From NCBI GenBank assembly GCA_944324285.1, contig CALUVR010000008.1:1-64000 (forward strand): a DNA stretch of 64,000 bases, given 5' to 3'. Position numbers and translations under genes: made by a program. Positions 18,108 to 27,500 of the stretch are shown piece after piece; the first letter of the stretch is position 1, and the number at the start of each line of letters is the position of its first letter. The notes below the pieces were generated by a model. It was not told where the DNA came from and searched no databases. It saw only the letters and a list, made by a program, of their open reading frames with translations. The DNA is from Candidatus Gastranaerophilales bacterium. Its GTDB lineage: Bacteria > Cyanobacteriota > Vampirovibrionia > Gastranaerophilales > Gastranaerophilaceae.

Positions 18108-18432
18108 TAAAATTATTACATAAGGAATAGACTAGTGCATAAAAGGTGCAAGTTTATTTTTTATTGTGGCTTATGCAGCCCCAAGCCCTGTACTGTCATT
18201 TTTTTTAATTAATATCCTTATATATCCTGATACGTTCACTTTTTCTTTTTGATTGCGAAGCAAAAAGAAAAAGTGAACCGAAAAAGAAAAACACGCAAAA
18301 ATTACAGCGTCGCTTCGCGCCGCAAAATCGAATGAAAGTAGTTGAAGGCTTTGCCTTCAACCTTTTTGGCTCGCTGTCGCGGCAGAGCCGCACGCTCGCA
18401 TAAAAACCCTCCGGCGCTTACGCGCCACCTCC
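18108..18432 (-). repeat. Composite structured repeat, copy 2 (inverted)
   Basis: Read on the minus strand this matches copy 1 (6087-6336) in order: GGCGC/GCGCC hairpin, GCGGC/GCCGC hairpin, a short palindrome GTTGAAGGC-aaa-GCCTTCAAC, the GATTTTGCGGCGCG block, and a terminal hairpin with arms GTTCACTTTTTCTTTTTG / CAAAAAGAAAAAGTGAAC. It then continues through GGGCTTGGGGCTGC, a TGCACCTTTTATGCA hairpin and CCTTATGTAATAA, which copy 3 shares. Confidence 0.8.
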
Positions 18433-18628
18433 TGCTTGGTTGCTCGCATTAAACGGGTCTGCAACGCCGCCGCCTTCGCCCTTCCCTCTCGCAAAACAAT
18501 TCACTGGGTTGTTTTGCTCGGCAGAGTGCCCTCTGCTCGCAATCCGCCTTACAAGGGAGGTCTTTGATACTACCCCCTTTTTAAAGGGGGCAGGGGGATT
18601 TTATAATGACCTGCCTGCCGGCAGGCAG
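18433..18628. repeat. Palindrome-rich spacer between inverted repeat copies
   Basis: No gene is present. It contains a GCAAAACAA/TTGTTTTGC stem-loop, GCAGAGTGCCCTCTGC, CCTTACAAGGGAGG, CCCCCTTTTTAAAGGGGG and a perfect 20-bp palindrome CCTGCCTGCCGGCAGGCAGG (18609-18628). ORFs spanning it are made of repeats and have no coding character. Confidence 0.7.
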
Positions 18629-18885
18629 GTTGACGAACGTGCACGAAGTGTGATAGTGAGGCTTAAGAGGTTAAATGCGTCAGCATTTAACGACATCCAT
18701 TCGGTCTTGCGCTGCAAAGCAGCGCTGTAATGTAGCGTGTTTTTCTTTCTTAGCCGATATTCTTTCTTTTTGCATCGCAACAAAAAGAAAGAATATCCGG
18801 TGCGGGGTTTGGGGCTGCACAAGCCCCATATATAAAAATAGCCTAGTGCCTTTTGTGCATAGTCCATTTCCTTATGTAATAAGAA
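18629..18885 (+). repeat. Composite structured repeat, copy 3
   Basis: In the plus direction it has a hairpin GTTAAATGC-gtca-GCATTTAAC, a CATTCG...TTGCGCTGC...AGCGCTGTAAT block, and a terminal hairpin GATATTCTTTCTTTTTG / CAAAAAGAAAGAATATC. GGGTTTGGGGCTGC, a GTGCCTTTTGTGCA hairpin and CCTTATGTAATAA follow. It is the partner arm of copy 2, so 18108-18885 is one imperfect inverted repeat of ~780 bp. Confidence 0.8.
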
Positions 18886-19035
18886 TATACATTTTATATT
18901 TTAACTTTTGTAACATTATTCACAAGAACTAGTTCTTTAGGATTAATTTTTTTATTCGTTTGTGCTATATATTAATATAAAAGGATTGGATTATAGTAAA
19001 TAATAATTCAAGAAAAGAGAGATATGGAGGCACAA

Positions 19036-20757
19036 ATGTCAGTAGGACAATTCGTATTTATGTTACACAGCCACCTTCCTTATTACAGAAAAGCCGGTAT
19101 GTGGCCTTTCGGGGAAGAAAACCTTTATGAATGTATGGCAGAAACATACATTCCGTTGCTTAACGCTATTTCTGAACTTTACGACGAAGGCATTAAGGCA
19201 AAACTGACTGTCGGAATTACTCCGATTTTGGCAGAACAGCTTAATGATGAACATCTAAAACACGGGTTCGTTAAATATTTGGATTCAAGAATTGCTCAAG
19301 TCGCAAAGGATTTGGAAAGATATCCTGATCCAAAAGTCGCGCATTCGCAACACTTAAAATATCTTGCGAAATACTATTTCGACTGGTTTAATCATATTAA
19401 AGATTCTTTTGTAAACAAATACGGAATGGACTTAATCGGTGAGTTTAGAAAATATCAGGACTTAGGTTGTATTGAAATTACAACCTCCGGCGCAACTCAC
19501 GGATTTTCTCCGCTTCTCGCTACAGACAGCAACCTGAATGCACAGTTTAAAGTCGGTTCAGATACAACTAAACGCCTTTTCGGCAGAAAAGCTAAAGGCT
19601 GCTGGCTCCCTGAATGTGCTTACAGACAAGGTTATGAATACGTTGGAAAAGACGGTAAAAAACACTGGAGACCGGCTATTGAAGTTACTCTTCAAAATAA
19701 CAATATTGAATACTTCTTTACAGAATCTCACGTAATTGAAGGCGGAAATTCAATCGGTAACAGACGTGTTATCGGTGTTTACGGTAATATTGAATATATT
19801 CCGCTCCCAGATCGTCCTGCAACAGGTTATGACACTTATTCAGCTTACTGGTTACCGGATGCTCAGGTTGCTGTAATGGGCAGAAATGACAGAGCCGGCT
19901 ATCAGGTTTGGTCTGCAGCTGACGGATATCCTGGTGATGGTTGCTTCCGTGAATTCCACAAAAAAGACGATAAATCCGGAATGCACTACTGGAGAATTAC
20001 TTCTCCGACTACGGATTTAGGCGACAAGATGTTGTATGATCCTGTTTTGGCTTTGAATAAAATCAACGAAAACTCTGACCACTATACAACTTTAATTTAC
20101 CACCTGTTGAATGATTACAAAAAATCTCACAACGGTAAAGAAGGTCTTGTAATGGTATCATTTGATACAGAACTCTTCGGTCACTGGTGGTTTGAAGGTG
20201 TTGAATTCATCAAACAGGTTATCAGAAAATTCAATACATACCTTCCTGAAGTAGAAAGAATGACAGCTGGTGAATACCTGCATGCTCATCCGCCGACAGA
20301 AGCTATTCAAATTCCTGAAAGCTCATGGGGACAGGGCGGTCACTTCTACGTATGGAATAACCACCTGACAGAATGGATGTGGCCTATTATCCACGCTTGT
20401 GAAAAACGTATTAACAGAATTGCGGACAGATATCCGGAAATTCCTGAAGATAAGCTTTTACACAGAGCGCTTAATCAGATGGCAAGAGAAAACTTATTAT
20501 TACAAAGTTCTGACTGGCCGTTCCTGATTACGACATGGCAGGCAAAAGACTATGCTACAGACAGATTCAGAGAACATGTTGACAGATTTGAAAAAATCTG
20601 CGATATGATTGAAGGCGGTAATATTGATGAATCTGTTTTACGCGAAATAGAAAGTATTGATAACTGCTTCCCTGTAATAGATTACAGAGTATATCAATCA
20701 ATCGAAGAAGGCGTAATCCCGCAGCAGTCTAAAAAGCTTGCTCCGCTTTATAACTAA
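19036..20757 (+). CDS. GH57 1,4-alpha-glucan branching enzyme-like protein
   Basis: This cytosolic 573-residue family-57 enzyme probably forms alpha-1,6 branches in glycogen. GH57 motifs in order are HSHLPY near the start, GATHGFSPLL, WLPECAY (catalytic Glu ~193), SFDTELFGHWWFEG (catalytic Asp ~377) and ESSWGQGGHFYVWNN, followed by the helical C-terminal domain typical of GH57 branching enzymes. An in-frame ATG 12 nt earlier exists, but GGAGG stands 6 nt before this one, so it is preferred. A terminator follows. No other glycogen gene is near. Confidence 0.87.
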   Translation: MSVGQFVFMLHSHLPYYRKAGMWPFGEENLYECMAETYIPLLNAISELYDEGIKAKLTVGITPILAEQLNDEHLKHGFVKYLDSRIAQVAKDLERYPDPKVAHSQHLKYLAKYYFDWFNHIKDSFVNKYGMDLIGEFRKYQDLGCIEITTSGATHGFSPLLATDSNLNAQFKVGSDTTKRLFGRKAKGCWLPECAYRQGYEYVGKDGKKHWRPAIEVTLQNNNIEYFFTESHVIEGGNSIGNRRVIGVYGNIEYIPLPDRPATGYDTYSAYWLPDAQVAVMGRNDRAGYQVWSAADGYPGDGCFREFHKKDDKSGMHYWRITSPTTDLGDKMLYDPVLALNKINENSDHYTTLIYHLLNDYKKSHNGKEGLVMVSFDTELFGHWWFEGVEFIKQVIRKFNTYLPEVERMTAGEYLHAHPPTEAIQIPESSWGQGGHFYVWNNHLTEWMWPIIHACEKRINRIADRYPEIPEDKLLHRALNQMARENLLLQSSDWPFLITTWQAKDYATDRFREHVDRFEKICDMIEGGNIDESVLREIESIDNCFPVIDYRVYQSIEEGVIPQQSKKLAPLYN

Positions 20758-20780
20758 GGGAATGAAAGTCTAAAGTAGAT

Positions 20781-20814
20781 AAAAAAGGTTCGACAAAAAT
20801 CGAACCTTTTTTAT
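20781..20814. terminator. Bidirectional terminator after the GH57 gene
   Basis: AAAAAAGGTTCGA - caaaaa - TCGAACCTTTTTT is a 13-bp perfect stem with A and T runs on both sides. It overlaps the stop codon of the convergent minus-strand gene. Confidence 0.88.
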
Positions 20815-21515
20815 TTCTTATCATTGAATATTAGTTTAGGAAATACTTTTTTTAATTTATCTATTGTTTCCAAATCAGGTTCATAAGTATTTTCCGGTTT
20901 TAGAATAAGTTCATCATTCTGTTTCATTCCGAGAATTTTGTATTTTTTCTTAGCTTGTCGTACGTTGCCTGAAAAACCATCGAGCCATAGGTCTAAAATT
21001 CGTGTATTTTCCATCGGTTTAAAATACGTACCGTTTCTTTTAGTAGCAGGATTGTTTTTTGTGTGCGGAACTTTAAATGCTATAAGAGTTTGGTCCAGAT
21101 TGCGCAATGTTCCGTCCGGAGATTTTGCATGCAGAGTATATATGTCACAGTTGTTAATCCCGTTCATTTTAAGAATGGTTTTACCAATCTCTGCGAATTC
21201 TGCGCAGTTACCGACTTTAAAAGCCTTAACACAACCGATTAGGCCTCTGAACACTTCTGGCAGCCCTCCATCCTGATATAGGGTTTTGTTGAAGTGCCGG
21301 ACAAACTTTAATCTGTCACTTAATTCTTTTATTTCAGGAGTCAGTTCTTTTTGTTTTTCTACAGGCAAAAGTTCGTATCTTGCGGGACTTTTAACATCTT
21401 TAAACTCTGAAAAGAAGATTCTTTTTACCTGTTTAATATTTTTATTGAACACGGATTTACCAGTGAATGAATTTTGTGATTGAATATTAGTTATCATACT
21501 AGCGTAAAAACTCAT
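20811..21515 (-). CDS. Transglutaminase/papain-like fold protein, possibly lacking the catalytic His
   Basis: This 234-residue protein has a Cys motif VGNCAEFAEIG (~103), then NLDQTLIAF (~141) and ILDLWLDGF (~175). Together these resemble the Cys-His-Asp layout of transglutaminase-like effectors and deamidases, but the usual DH is DQ (codon CAA). No signal peptide is seen. The N-terminus carries NSFTGK, a short F-x-G element shared with other lineage-specific proteins here. No Shine-Dalgarno stands before the first ATG or before Met7, so the start is uncertain. Biochemical role unknown. Confidence 0.6.
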   Translation of the reverse strand: MSFYASMITNIQSQNSFTGKSVFNKNIKQVKRIFFSEFKDVKSPARYELLPVEKQKELTPEIKELSDRLKFVRHFNKTLYQDGGLPEVFRGLIGCVKAFKVGNCAEFAEIGKTILKMNGINNCDIYTLHAKSPDGTLRNLDQTLIAFKVPHTKNNPATKRNGTYFKPMENTRILDLWLDGFSGNVRQAKKKYKILGMKQNDELILKPENTYEPDLETIDKLKKVFPKLIFNDKK

Positions 21516-21592
21516 AAAAAAATTTTTTGCTAAGCTATTGCAAAAAAAAAATCAGCATATTATAATAAAACTTGTCGAAAGACCAAATAGAT

Positions 21593-21670
21593 GGGAGCGT
21601 AGCTCAGTTTGGTTAGAGCGCATGCCTGTCACGCATGAGGTCGCGAGTTCGAGCCTCGTCGTTCCCGCCA
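21593..21670 (+). tRNA. tRNA-Asp (GTC), CCA encoded
   Basis: All four stems fold: acceptor GGGAGCG/CGTTCCC, D stem GCTC/GAGC, anticodon stem CATGC/GCATG with loop CTGTCAC (anticodon GTC), and T stem GCGAG/CTCGT with loop TTCGAGC. Discriminator G is followed by an encoded CCA. The total is 78 nt. Confidence 0.97.
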
Positions 21671-21873
21671 TTAAAGAAGCCGCCTTGTGCGGCTTTTTTA
21701 ATGGCTGTATGTTAGTGGTGAGAACCGTTAATTGCGAGTTCGGCGGATTTGCAGACGGACGGAGCATAGCGAGTCCGGATAGCGAACAGATTGAGCCGGC
21801 TGAGCTGTTAGGCTCTAAGGCGAAACTCTGTGAGCGTGGAGCAAATCCAAGACAAGCCTCGTCGTTCCCGCCA
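21652..21873 (+). repeat. 19-bp direct repeat of the tRNA-Asp 3' end (att-like scar)
   Basis: AGCCTCGTCGTTCCCGCCA occurs at 21652-21670 (inside the tRNA) and again at 21855-21873. The ~185 bp between them encode nothing recognisable. A second terminator follows the second copy. This is what an integrase target with a largely deleted insert looks like. Confidence 0.65.
21669..21704 (+). terminator. Terminator directly after tRNA-Asp
   Basis: AAGCCGC-cttgt-GCGGCTT with a T run. The stem extends outward through CCATTAAA / TTTAATGG and so reuses the CCA end of the tRNA. Confidence 0.8.
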
Positions 21874-21876
21874 CTT

Positions 21877-21898
21877 TAAGAGGGTAACCCTCTTTTTT
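21877..21898 (+). terminator. Second terminator after the duplicated tRNA 3' end
   Basis: AAGAGGG-taa-CCCTCTT is followed by a T run. Confidence 0.75.
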
Positions 21899-22141
21899 AG
21901 TGCAAGAATTCTTGTGTGTAGTCTGTGAGTAATTTATAGATGTATTTTAATTTTAATAGTCATTATTTGCGACACTTATCCTCAAATCATCTGCCAAATT
22001 ATTCTTAATATATTAGTTTGTGCTTATGATATAAAAATAATGCATTTATGATAAATTTATATGATTTACAATATTTATCATAAATAGTCAGAGAACTTAA
22101 GGATTCCCTGACTATTTACATTATCTGAACAAATTTTTTAT
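21899..22141. other. A/T-rich intergenic region
   Basis: No gene is seen. The only clear structure is a stem ATAGTCAG/CTGACTAT (22086-22115) next to the stop of the minus-strand gene, possibly a weak terminator. Confidence 0.45.
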
Positions 22142-22675
22142 TTAGAATTTATCGGATTTTTCAGTTTTATGTGAAATATGTTTTTCTCCATATTTTATTG
22201 GCTCTTCCGCCCGATATGTATTTTGCGGGACGTAACCATACGCATTTTTATCAGCTTCTTTTATTAAATTTAAATTGCTTTTTACTGTTCTTTCATATAT
22301 ATCTTCAGTTTTGAAGCCTTGATTATTTATAACGGTATGAGTTTTTACCATTTTTTCAGGAATAAAACTTTCTTTTTCTCCTTTTAAACCTATAACTTTT
22401 GCAAAGTGGACTACGTTTTCTTTAACCTGTCTAAATCCTGCTTTATATCCCGGTTCCACTGTTTCAATATATGATTTTAATAGTGCAAAAGACGGTTTAT
22501 TGCCGACGGATCCGGTTGTGGACATTTTGCCCAAATAGTTTCCGCTAGGATCATAAAAGTCACAGGATTTTACCAGAGTTCCGCTAGGATATGCACGGTA
22601 AGATTTATGATTTTTTGCTATAGCACGGTTTGCCCTGAGGAATTCTGCCACAGGCGAAAGTTTTTTTACATTCAT
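22142..22675 (-). CDS. Hypothetical protein, family not recognised
   Basis: This 177-residue basic protein has no signal peptide or membrane segment. It carries an aromatic/Gly-rich stretch (SCDFYDPSGNYLGKMSTTGS) followed by a helical middle and a Lys/Glu-rich tail. A clean Shine-Dalgarno (AAAGGAG) precedes the ATG, so it is a genuine gene. It lies alone between tRNA-Asp and the divergent ADP-ribosylglycohydrolase gene. The style (soluble, mixed charge, no known domain) matches other lineage-specific genes around it. No function can be assigned. Confidence 0.6.
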   Translation of the reverse strand: MNVKKLSPVAEFLRANRAIAKNHKSYRAYPSGTLVKSCDFYDPSGNYLGKMSTTGSVGNKPSFALLKSYIETVEPGYKAGFRQVKENVVHFAKVIGLKGEKESFIPEKMVKTHTVINNQGFKTEDIYERTVKSNLNLIKEADKNAYGYVPQNTYRAEEPIKYGEKHISHKTEKSDKF

Positions 22676-22906
22676 TTTGTTACTCCTTTGTTTATAAACA
22701 CTAATCCTTCAAGTATAGCAAATCATAAAAATATCTCTTTGTCCAGCATCATGTTTCTATAATATATAAAGCTTTATTTCATAAGATTGTTAAAGTGACA
22801 AATTTGGTCTAATATTAAATTATGTTTAATAAAAGTTTACACAAAAGGCAATTTTTTCTTTGAGGACTCTTTATCAATTTACAATAAACTACTAAAAGGA
22901 GAATAT

Positions 22907-23989
22907 ATGAATTTGGGGTTTAACGCACAAAATGCTAACGTAAATTTTCAAGGTAGATATAATCTCAGTAACTACGCAGGGTGTCTAAAAGGCGGTGCGA
23001 TAGGTGATGCGCTAGGATGGCCGATAGAATTCAGACGTATTTCGGAGATACAGAAAAAGTATGGTAAAGACGGAATCCAGGATTTAATTATAAAAAGTAC
23101 CGGGAAAGCCGAAATTACGGATGATACCCAAATGACAATGTTTACGGCTGACGGTTTAATAAAATCTGCCCTTAAAAAGCTAAATCTCAATGAAATGCCG
23201 GATATGAAACGGGTATTTAAATCATATAAACTCTGGCTGGATGCTCAATTCGGAAAAATACAACAGAAAAACGAAGGCTGGATAAATGATATAAAAGAAA
23301 TGCATATACAAAGAGCACCTGGCAATACCTGTATGTCAGCAATTGCAAACGGAGTACCAGGTAGTATTTCAAAGCCGATAAATAACAGTGCCGGCTGCGG
23401 TGGGGTAATGAGAGTAGCACCTGCCGGTTTGATGTACAAAGATAATCCTGAACTTGCATTCAAGGTTGGGGCTGAATGTGCCGCCTTAACCCACGGGCAT
23501 CCGCGCGGATATCTTCCTGCCGGTGTTTTAAGCGAAATGATTGCACATATTGTGAACGGCAAAAATGTCGAAGATGCAGTTAATGAAACACTGAAGACCC
23601 TTAAGACATATAAAGGTCATGAACCTGTTACCGCATTAATGGAAAAGGCTCAAAAACTTGCAAAATCCGATGTGACTCCTTCTGAGGCAATAAAAGAACT
23701 CGGTGAGGGCTGGGTCGGAGATGAAGCAATCGCGATTTCAACATATTGCGCACTTAAGGAACCCAAAGATTTCACAAAAGCAGTTAAAATGGCTGTAAAC
23801 CACAGCGGGGACAGCGACAGCACAGGTGCAATTCTCGGAAATATCCTCGGAGCAGAATTAGGGATTGAAAAACTTCCTGCAAAATGGGTTAAAAATGTAG
23901 AATTAAGCGAGGAACTCGGACAGCTTGCTAAAGATTTATACGTTAAACCACAGGATATTGAAGCCGCTGTGGTAAGATACCCGTATTAA
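22907..23989 (+). CDS. ADP-ribosylglycohydrolase (DraG/ARH family)
   Basis: The protein removes ADP-ribose from modified proteins or nucleic acids with a binuclear Mg site. The 360-residue sequence has KGGAIGDALGWPIEFR, TDDTQMT (~70-76, first metal ligands), SAGCGGVMRVAP, THGHPRG and NHSGDSDSTGAILG (~298-310, second metal ligands). AAAAGGAG precedes the ATG. Its first 20 residues (MNLGFNAQNANVNFQGRYNL) are an extra non-catalytic leader with an F-x-G element. The giant protein with a C-terminal ADP-ribosyltransferase domain ends 576 bp away, convergent, so a modify/reverse pairing is possible. Confidence 0.9.
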   Translation: MNLGFNAQNANVNFQGRYNLSNYAGCLKGGAIGDALGWPIEFRRISEIQKKYGKDGIQDLIIKSTGKAEITDDTQMTMFTADGLIKSALKKLNLNEMPDMKRVFKSYKLWLDAQFGKIQQKNEGWINDIKEMHIQRAPGNTCMSAIANGVPGSISKPINNSAGCGGVMRVAPAGLMYKDNPELAFKVGAECAALTHGHPRGYLPAGVLSEMIAHIVNGKNVEDAVNETLKTLKTYKGHEPVTALMEKAQKLAKSDVTPSEAIKELGEGWVGDEAIAISTYCALKEPKDFTKAVKMAVNHSGDSDSTGAILGNILGAELGIEKLPAKWVKNVELSEELGQLAKDLYVKPQDIEAAVVRYPY

Positions 23990-24029
23990 TTAACTATTTA
24001 TAAAAGAAGGTGTATTTTATACCTTCTTC

Positions 24030-24332
24030 TTACTTTTCAGGCGGCTTATCCTTTATTACGGTATATCTTTCTTCTTCTCTGAGTTTGATGGCAAAATCAA
24101 TCTGTTCATCGTCCGTCATTGTTTTCATTTTTTCCAAATCTTCAGGGTAAAACTGAATTTTCTCAGCTTTAAATTTCATATTTCCCATATCATTTTCAAG
24201 ATTCAAATCAGCTTGAGAATGCTCAAACTTATCCGGTTTTTGCTCCGGTAGTTTTACTCTGTTATTTTTTACATCTTTTAATGTCAATTTTTTGGAAATG
24301 TTTCGGACATTTTGGAAGTCAATTCTTTTCAT
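24030..24332 (-). CDS. Small protein, tandem paralogue B of the giant-protein operon
   Basis: This protein of ~100 residues has a C-terminal half (YPEDLEKMKTMTDDEQIDFA and on to REEERYTV) nearly identical to the neighbour at 24352-24546. The N-terminal half differs and starts MKRIDFQNVRN. The ATG at 24332 is preferred over 24335 because AGAGG then has a 5-nt spacing. It is the last gene of the run that starts with the 2602-residue protein. Family unknown; the conserved acidic-helical module could be an adaptor or chaperone for the large product. Confidence 0.65.
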   Translation of the reverse strand: MKRIDFQNVRNISKKLTLKDVKNNRVKLPEQKPDKFEHSQADLNLENDMGNMKFKAEKIQFYPEDLEKMKTMTDDEQIDFAIKLREEERYTVIKDKPPEK

Positions 24333-24351
24333 CATATCCTCTTTTTATTAT

Positions 24352-24546
24352 TTATTCGTACACGATTGTATATCTTTCTTCTTCTCTGAGCTTTATAGCA
24401 AAATCAATCTGTTCATCATCCGTCATTGTTTTCATTTTTTCCAAATCTTCAGGGTAAAACTGAATTCTTTCGGTTTTAAACTGCATATTGCCCATCTCAT
24501 TATTCAGGTTAGCTTCATCTAAATTTAAATCATTATCATCTGCCAT
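24352..24546 (-). CDS. Small protein, tandem paralogue A of the giant-protein operon
   Basis: A 64-residue acidic protein that is nearly all the shared module (MQFKTERIQFYPEDLEKMKT onward) after a short Asp/Asn-rich start. About 120 bp are almost identical in DNA to the downstream paralogue, indicating a recent tandem duplication. AAAGGA lies upstream and the gene starts 18 bp after the giant gene, so it is co-transcribed. No family recognised. Confidence 0.65.
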   Translation of the reverse strand: MADDNDLNLDEANLNNEMGNMQFKTERIQFYPEDLEKMKTMTDDEQIDFAIKLREEERYTIVYE

Positions 24547-24564
24547 CTTTATAATCCTTTCATA

Positions 24565-27500
24565 TTAGTTGACGACCTTAGCTTTAACTTTCCATTTTTT
24601 AAGATTATCATCCCATTTTATACCAGTTATAACAAATTTACTGTCTTTTTGCAACAGCATTTCACATTCTCCGCTTAAGGTGCCTGTAAAGTTGTTACCC
24701 TCAAGGAAGGCTGCTTTTGAACCTTTTTGAACTGATAATTCCCATACAATCCTTCCGCCGCCTTTCGTTGGAGTAGCAGGGGCTAAAGATGCAGATGTAA
24801 ATCTTTCATTAGTAGCAGTATAGCGAACTCCGTCAATGTTTATTGCTTTTTCAAAGGCTTTTATAGCCGCAGGACCGTTTTTAACTGCTGCTTCGAGTGC
24901 CTGATCAAGAGTTTGTCCGTTGGTTAACTTAACTGAACCCAAGCAGCCATAAGGATTGCCGTGTCCGAAATACCCTTCAGTTCTGTACATTGTAACAGTT
25001 TCAGGCAACTTTTGAGTGTTTATGTAACTTTGTATAGCGTCAATTTGGGCTTTTGTCGCAGGTGATACAGGTTTATGCGCCGCAAGGTTGCTTAATGCAC
25101 CGTTTATTTCACTTGAAGAACCTTTATATTCATAAAATGCATCTAATTGTGCTGCCGTAATAGGCTTTTCTTTTGCGATATTCACAATTGCCGCCCATTT
25201 TGCAGGGGTCATATATTTAGCATTATGGTCAAATACACCGCTGGCGCCCTGTTTAAGAGCCTGATATAACAATACTAATCTTTGCGGATCAAGCTGGTTG
25301 ACATTTACGAAACTTGCTGACTGGTTTATTACCATTTGAATATTTTTTATATCAGAAGCGGATAACGGTGTTTCTAACTTTTTGATAATATATGTTGCCT
25401 GGCTGCTTCCATACCTTTTGACCAGCTGATTTTTATCATCGTTGCCGAGCGGCAGTAAAAGTTCACCCTTATAGTTCTTGGCAAACCCATTCTTTTGCAA
25501 CAGATTTACAACCTGAATTTCTGATAACAATTTTGGTGCCGGAGCATATTTCTGAATTTCGTTAAGTTTTACGTTAATTCTGCTTTGTAAATCAGCTTTT
25601 ACCTGCGGATTTTTTACATACTGCAGCGCAAGAGAAATATCTTCCAAATCACCTTTAGTTTTTGCAGTGTCAATAAATTTAGCCATTGTGTTGTTATTTA
25701 TACGCTGCATGTATTCAAGCATCGGAAGGTTGCCGCGAGGAATATTTTTCATTTCCTCAAGCATTGTTTTTAAGAATTTTTTCCTCTTTAAGAGAGGTTC
25801 TTTATACTGGGTCAACCCCATATTTTCAAGCAGTTGTGTCATTTCGGAATCTTTCAGATTTACGACTTTTTGTAGTGAACTCATAATATCTGAGCGATCC
25901 ATGTGGCTGAAAATTTCTGCTGATTTCGGGTTTATTGAAGGATCAAGCAGTGTTATGATTTCTGTCGGGATTGAGGTGTAAGGTTTATTTTTACCCTGTG
26001 CACGGTAATCAAAAGTACCGCCGGCATCAAGTCTTATAATTGTACCGTCAGAAGTTTTCAGCATATTGTCATAGTTTGCGCCGACCACATCCCAGTTTGC
26101 AAGCAATACATCCATACCGAAGCCGTCATTTGCCTTTGAGGTTGCATTAGTTACATTTGTCAAATCCGGAACGTACTTACTCAATGTTCCGACGCCTTCC
26201 TGAGTTGTAAACGACGTCATTTCAGGGACTTTAACTCCTGCCATTTCATACAATTTATTTGCAAGCAGTTCAGTTTTACCCTGTGAACCGCCAAATTTTG
26301 CGTAGAACAGGTCCCCGGTTGCTTTATTGATTACGTAGTAACCTTTATTTGAACCGCCCTGTGTTCCGTTTAAAACTTCAAAGGCTACCTGTTTGCCGTT
26401 TACATTGAATGTTTTTGTTGTTATGGAGGTCGCTTTACTTCTTAACTCATCAATTTTCTTCGCAATAACAGGGTTTGAGTTTTTGGCTGTCGGAATTGAT
26501 TTGACCACGGAAACATCTTTATGTGCTTCAATTACAATTTCGCCGTACTTTTTAGTTACGATTAAGTGGTGGCTGCCGACGCCTTCTTCATAAGTCCCGA
26601 TTTTATATTTTACATCATTGTAATTTGTTTTAGGATTAATACAGCCGACTGCAAAACTTTCACCCTCTTTTAAATCGGCGCAAAGTTGCTTAAATGTCGG
26701 GTCATTTAAGTTTAATTCTACGTTATTTCCTAACATTAAAACATCTGCTTTTGAATAATCCAGAATATATGGCTTATATGATGAAAGTTGACCGATAGGA
26801 AGCTCTCTGCCGATAAATTTAGCTTCTACAACAGGGAGAATGCTGTCCATTTTCTCATTGATTTTTGCTTCATATTCGGCAGGAGTAAGCTTCTTGCCAG
26901 GCTCCAGTATAGAGAGATGGAAATCATCGCTGACGCTTTCCAAATCAGCTTTTGCCATTACTTTTGCCAGAGGCAGGTCATCTCCGAACATTTGCATTAC
27001 ATCATCAGCACTGATATTACCTTTATTAAAATCTTTAAACCAGTGATGATTTTCTATCAGGTTTAGAATTCTGTTTTTTGTTTCCTGCGGATAGTCAAAT
27101 CTTTCAAGAATTTTTGATGCATATTGTTTGCTTAAAATTGCATGACCCGTATCTGATACTGCTTTGCCTTTAAACTGTTTGCCCATATCGTGAAGCAGAA
27201 TACTCATTTTCAGTATTTGTTTTGAGTCGTCTGAAAGATTAGCTTCATCTGCGTATTTTAATGCTTTCTGCAAATTCTGCAGAGTGTGCGAATCTAAACT
27301 ATATGAATGTAATCCGTTTTGCGGCTTGCCTATTGTAAATGTAAATTCCGGTACATCTTTTATAAAGTTTTCAAGTTCTGCTTTAAGCGCAGGATCAGCT
27401 ATCATCATTTCATTGTGTTTGGTATATTTTGTCAAAAGCTCTTGAATTTCCTTTTCTGCCTGTGAATGTACGGGCGCTGACAAATCAGGAATATCCGAAA

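Noticed and set aside
18440-18932. ORFs of 85-96 codons across the nested repeats
   Set aside because: All are built from palindromic repeat DNA, overlap each other on both strands and lack initiation signals.
21538-21879. 113-codon ORF spanning tRNA-Asp
   Set aside because: It contains the complete tRNA and its terminator; not coding.
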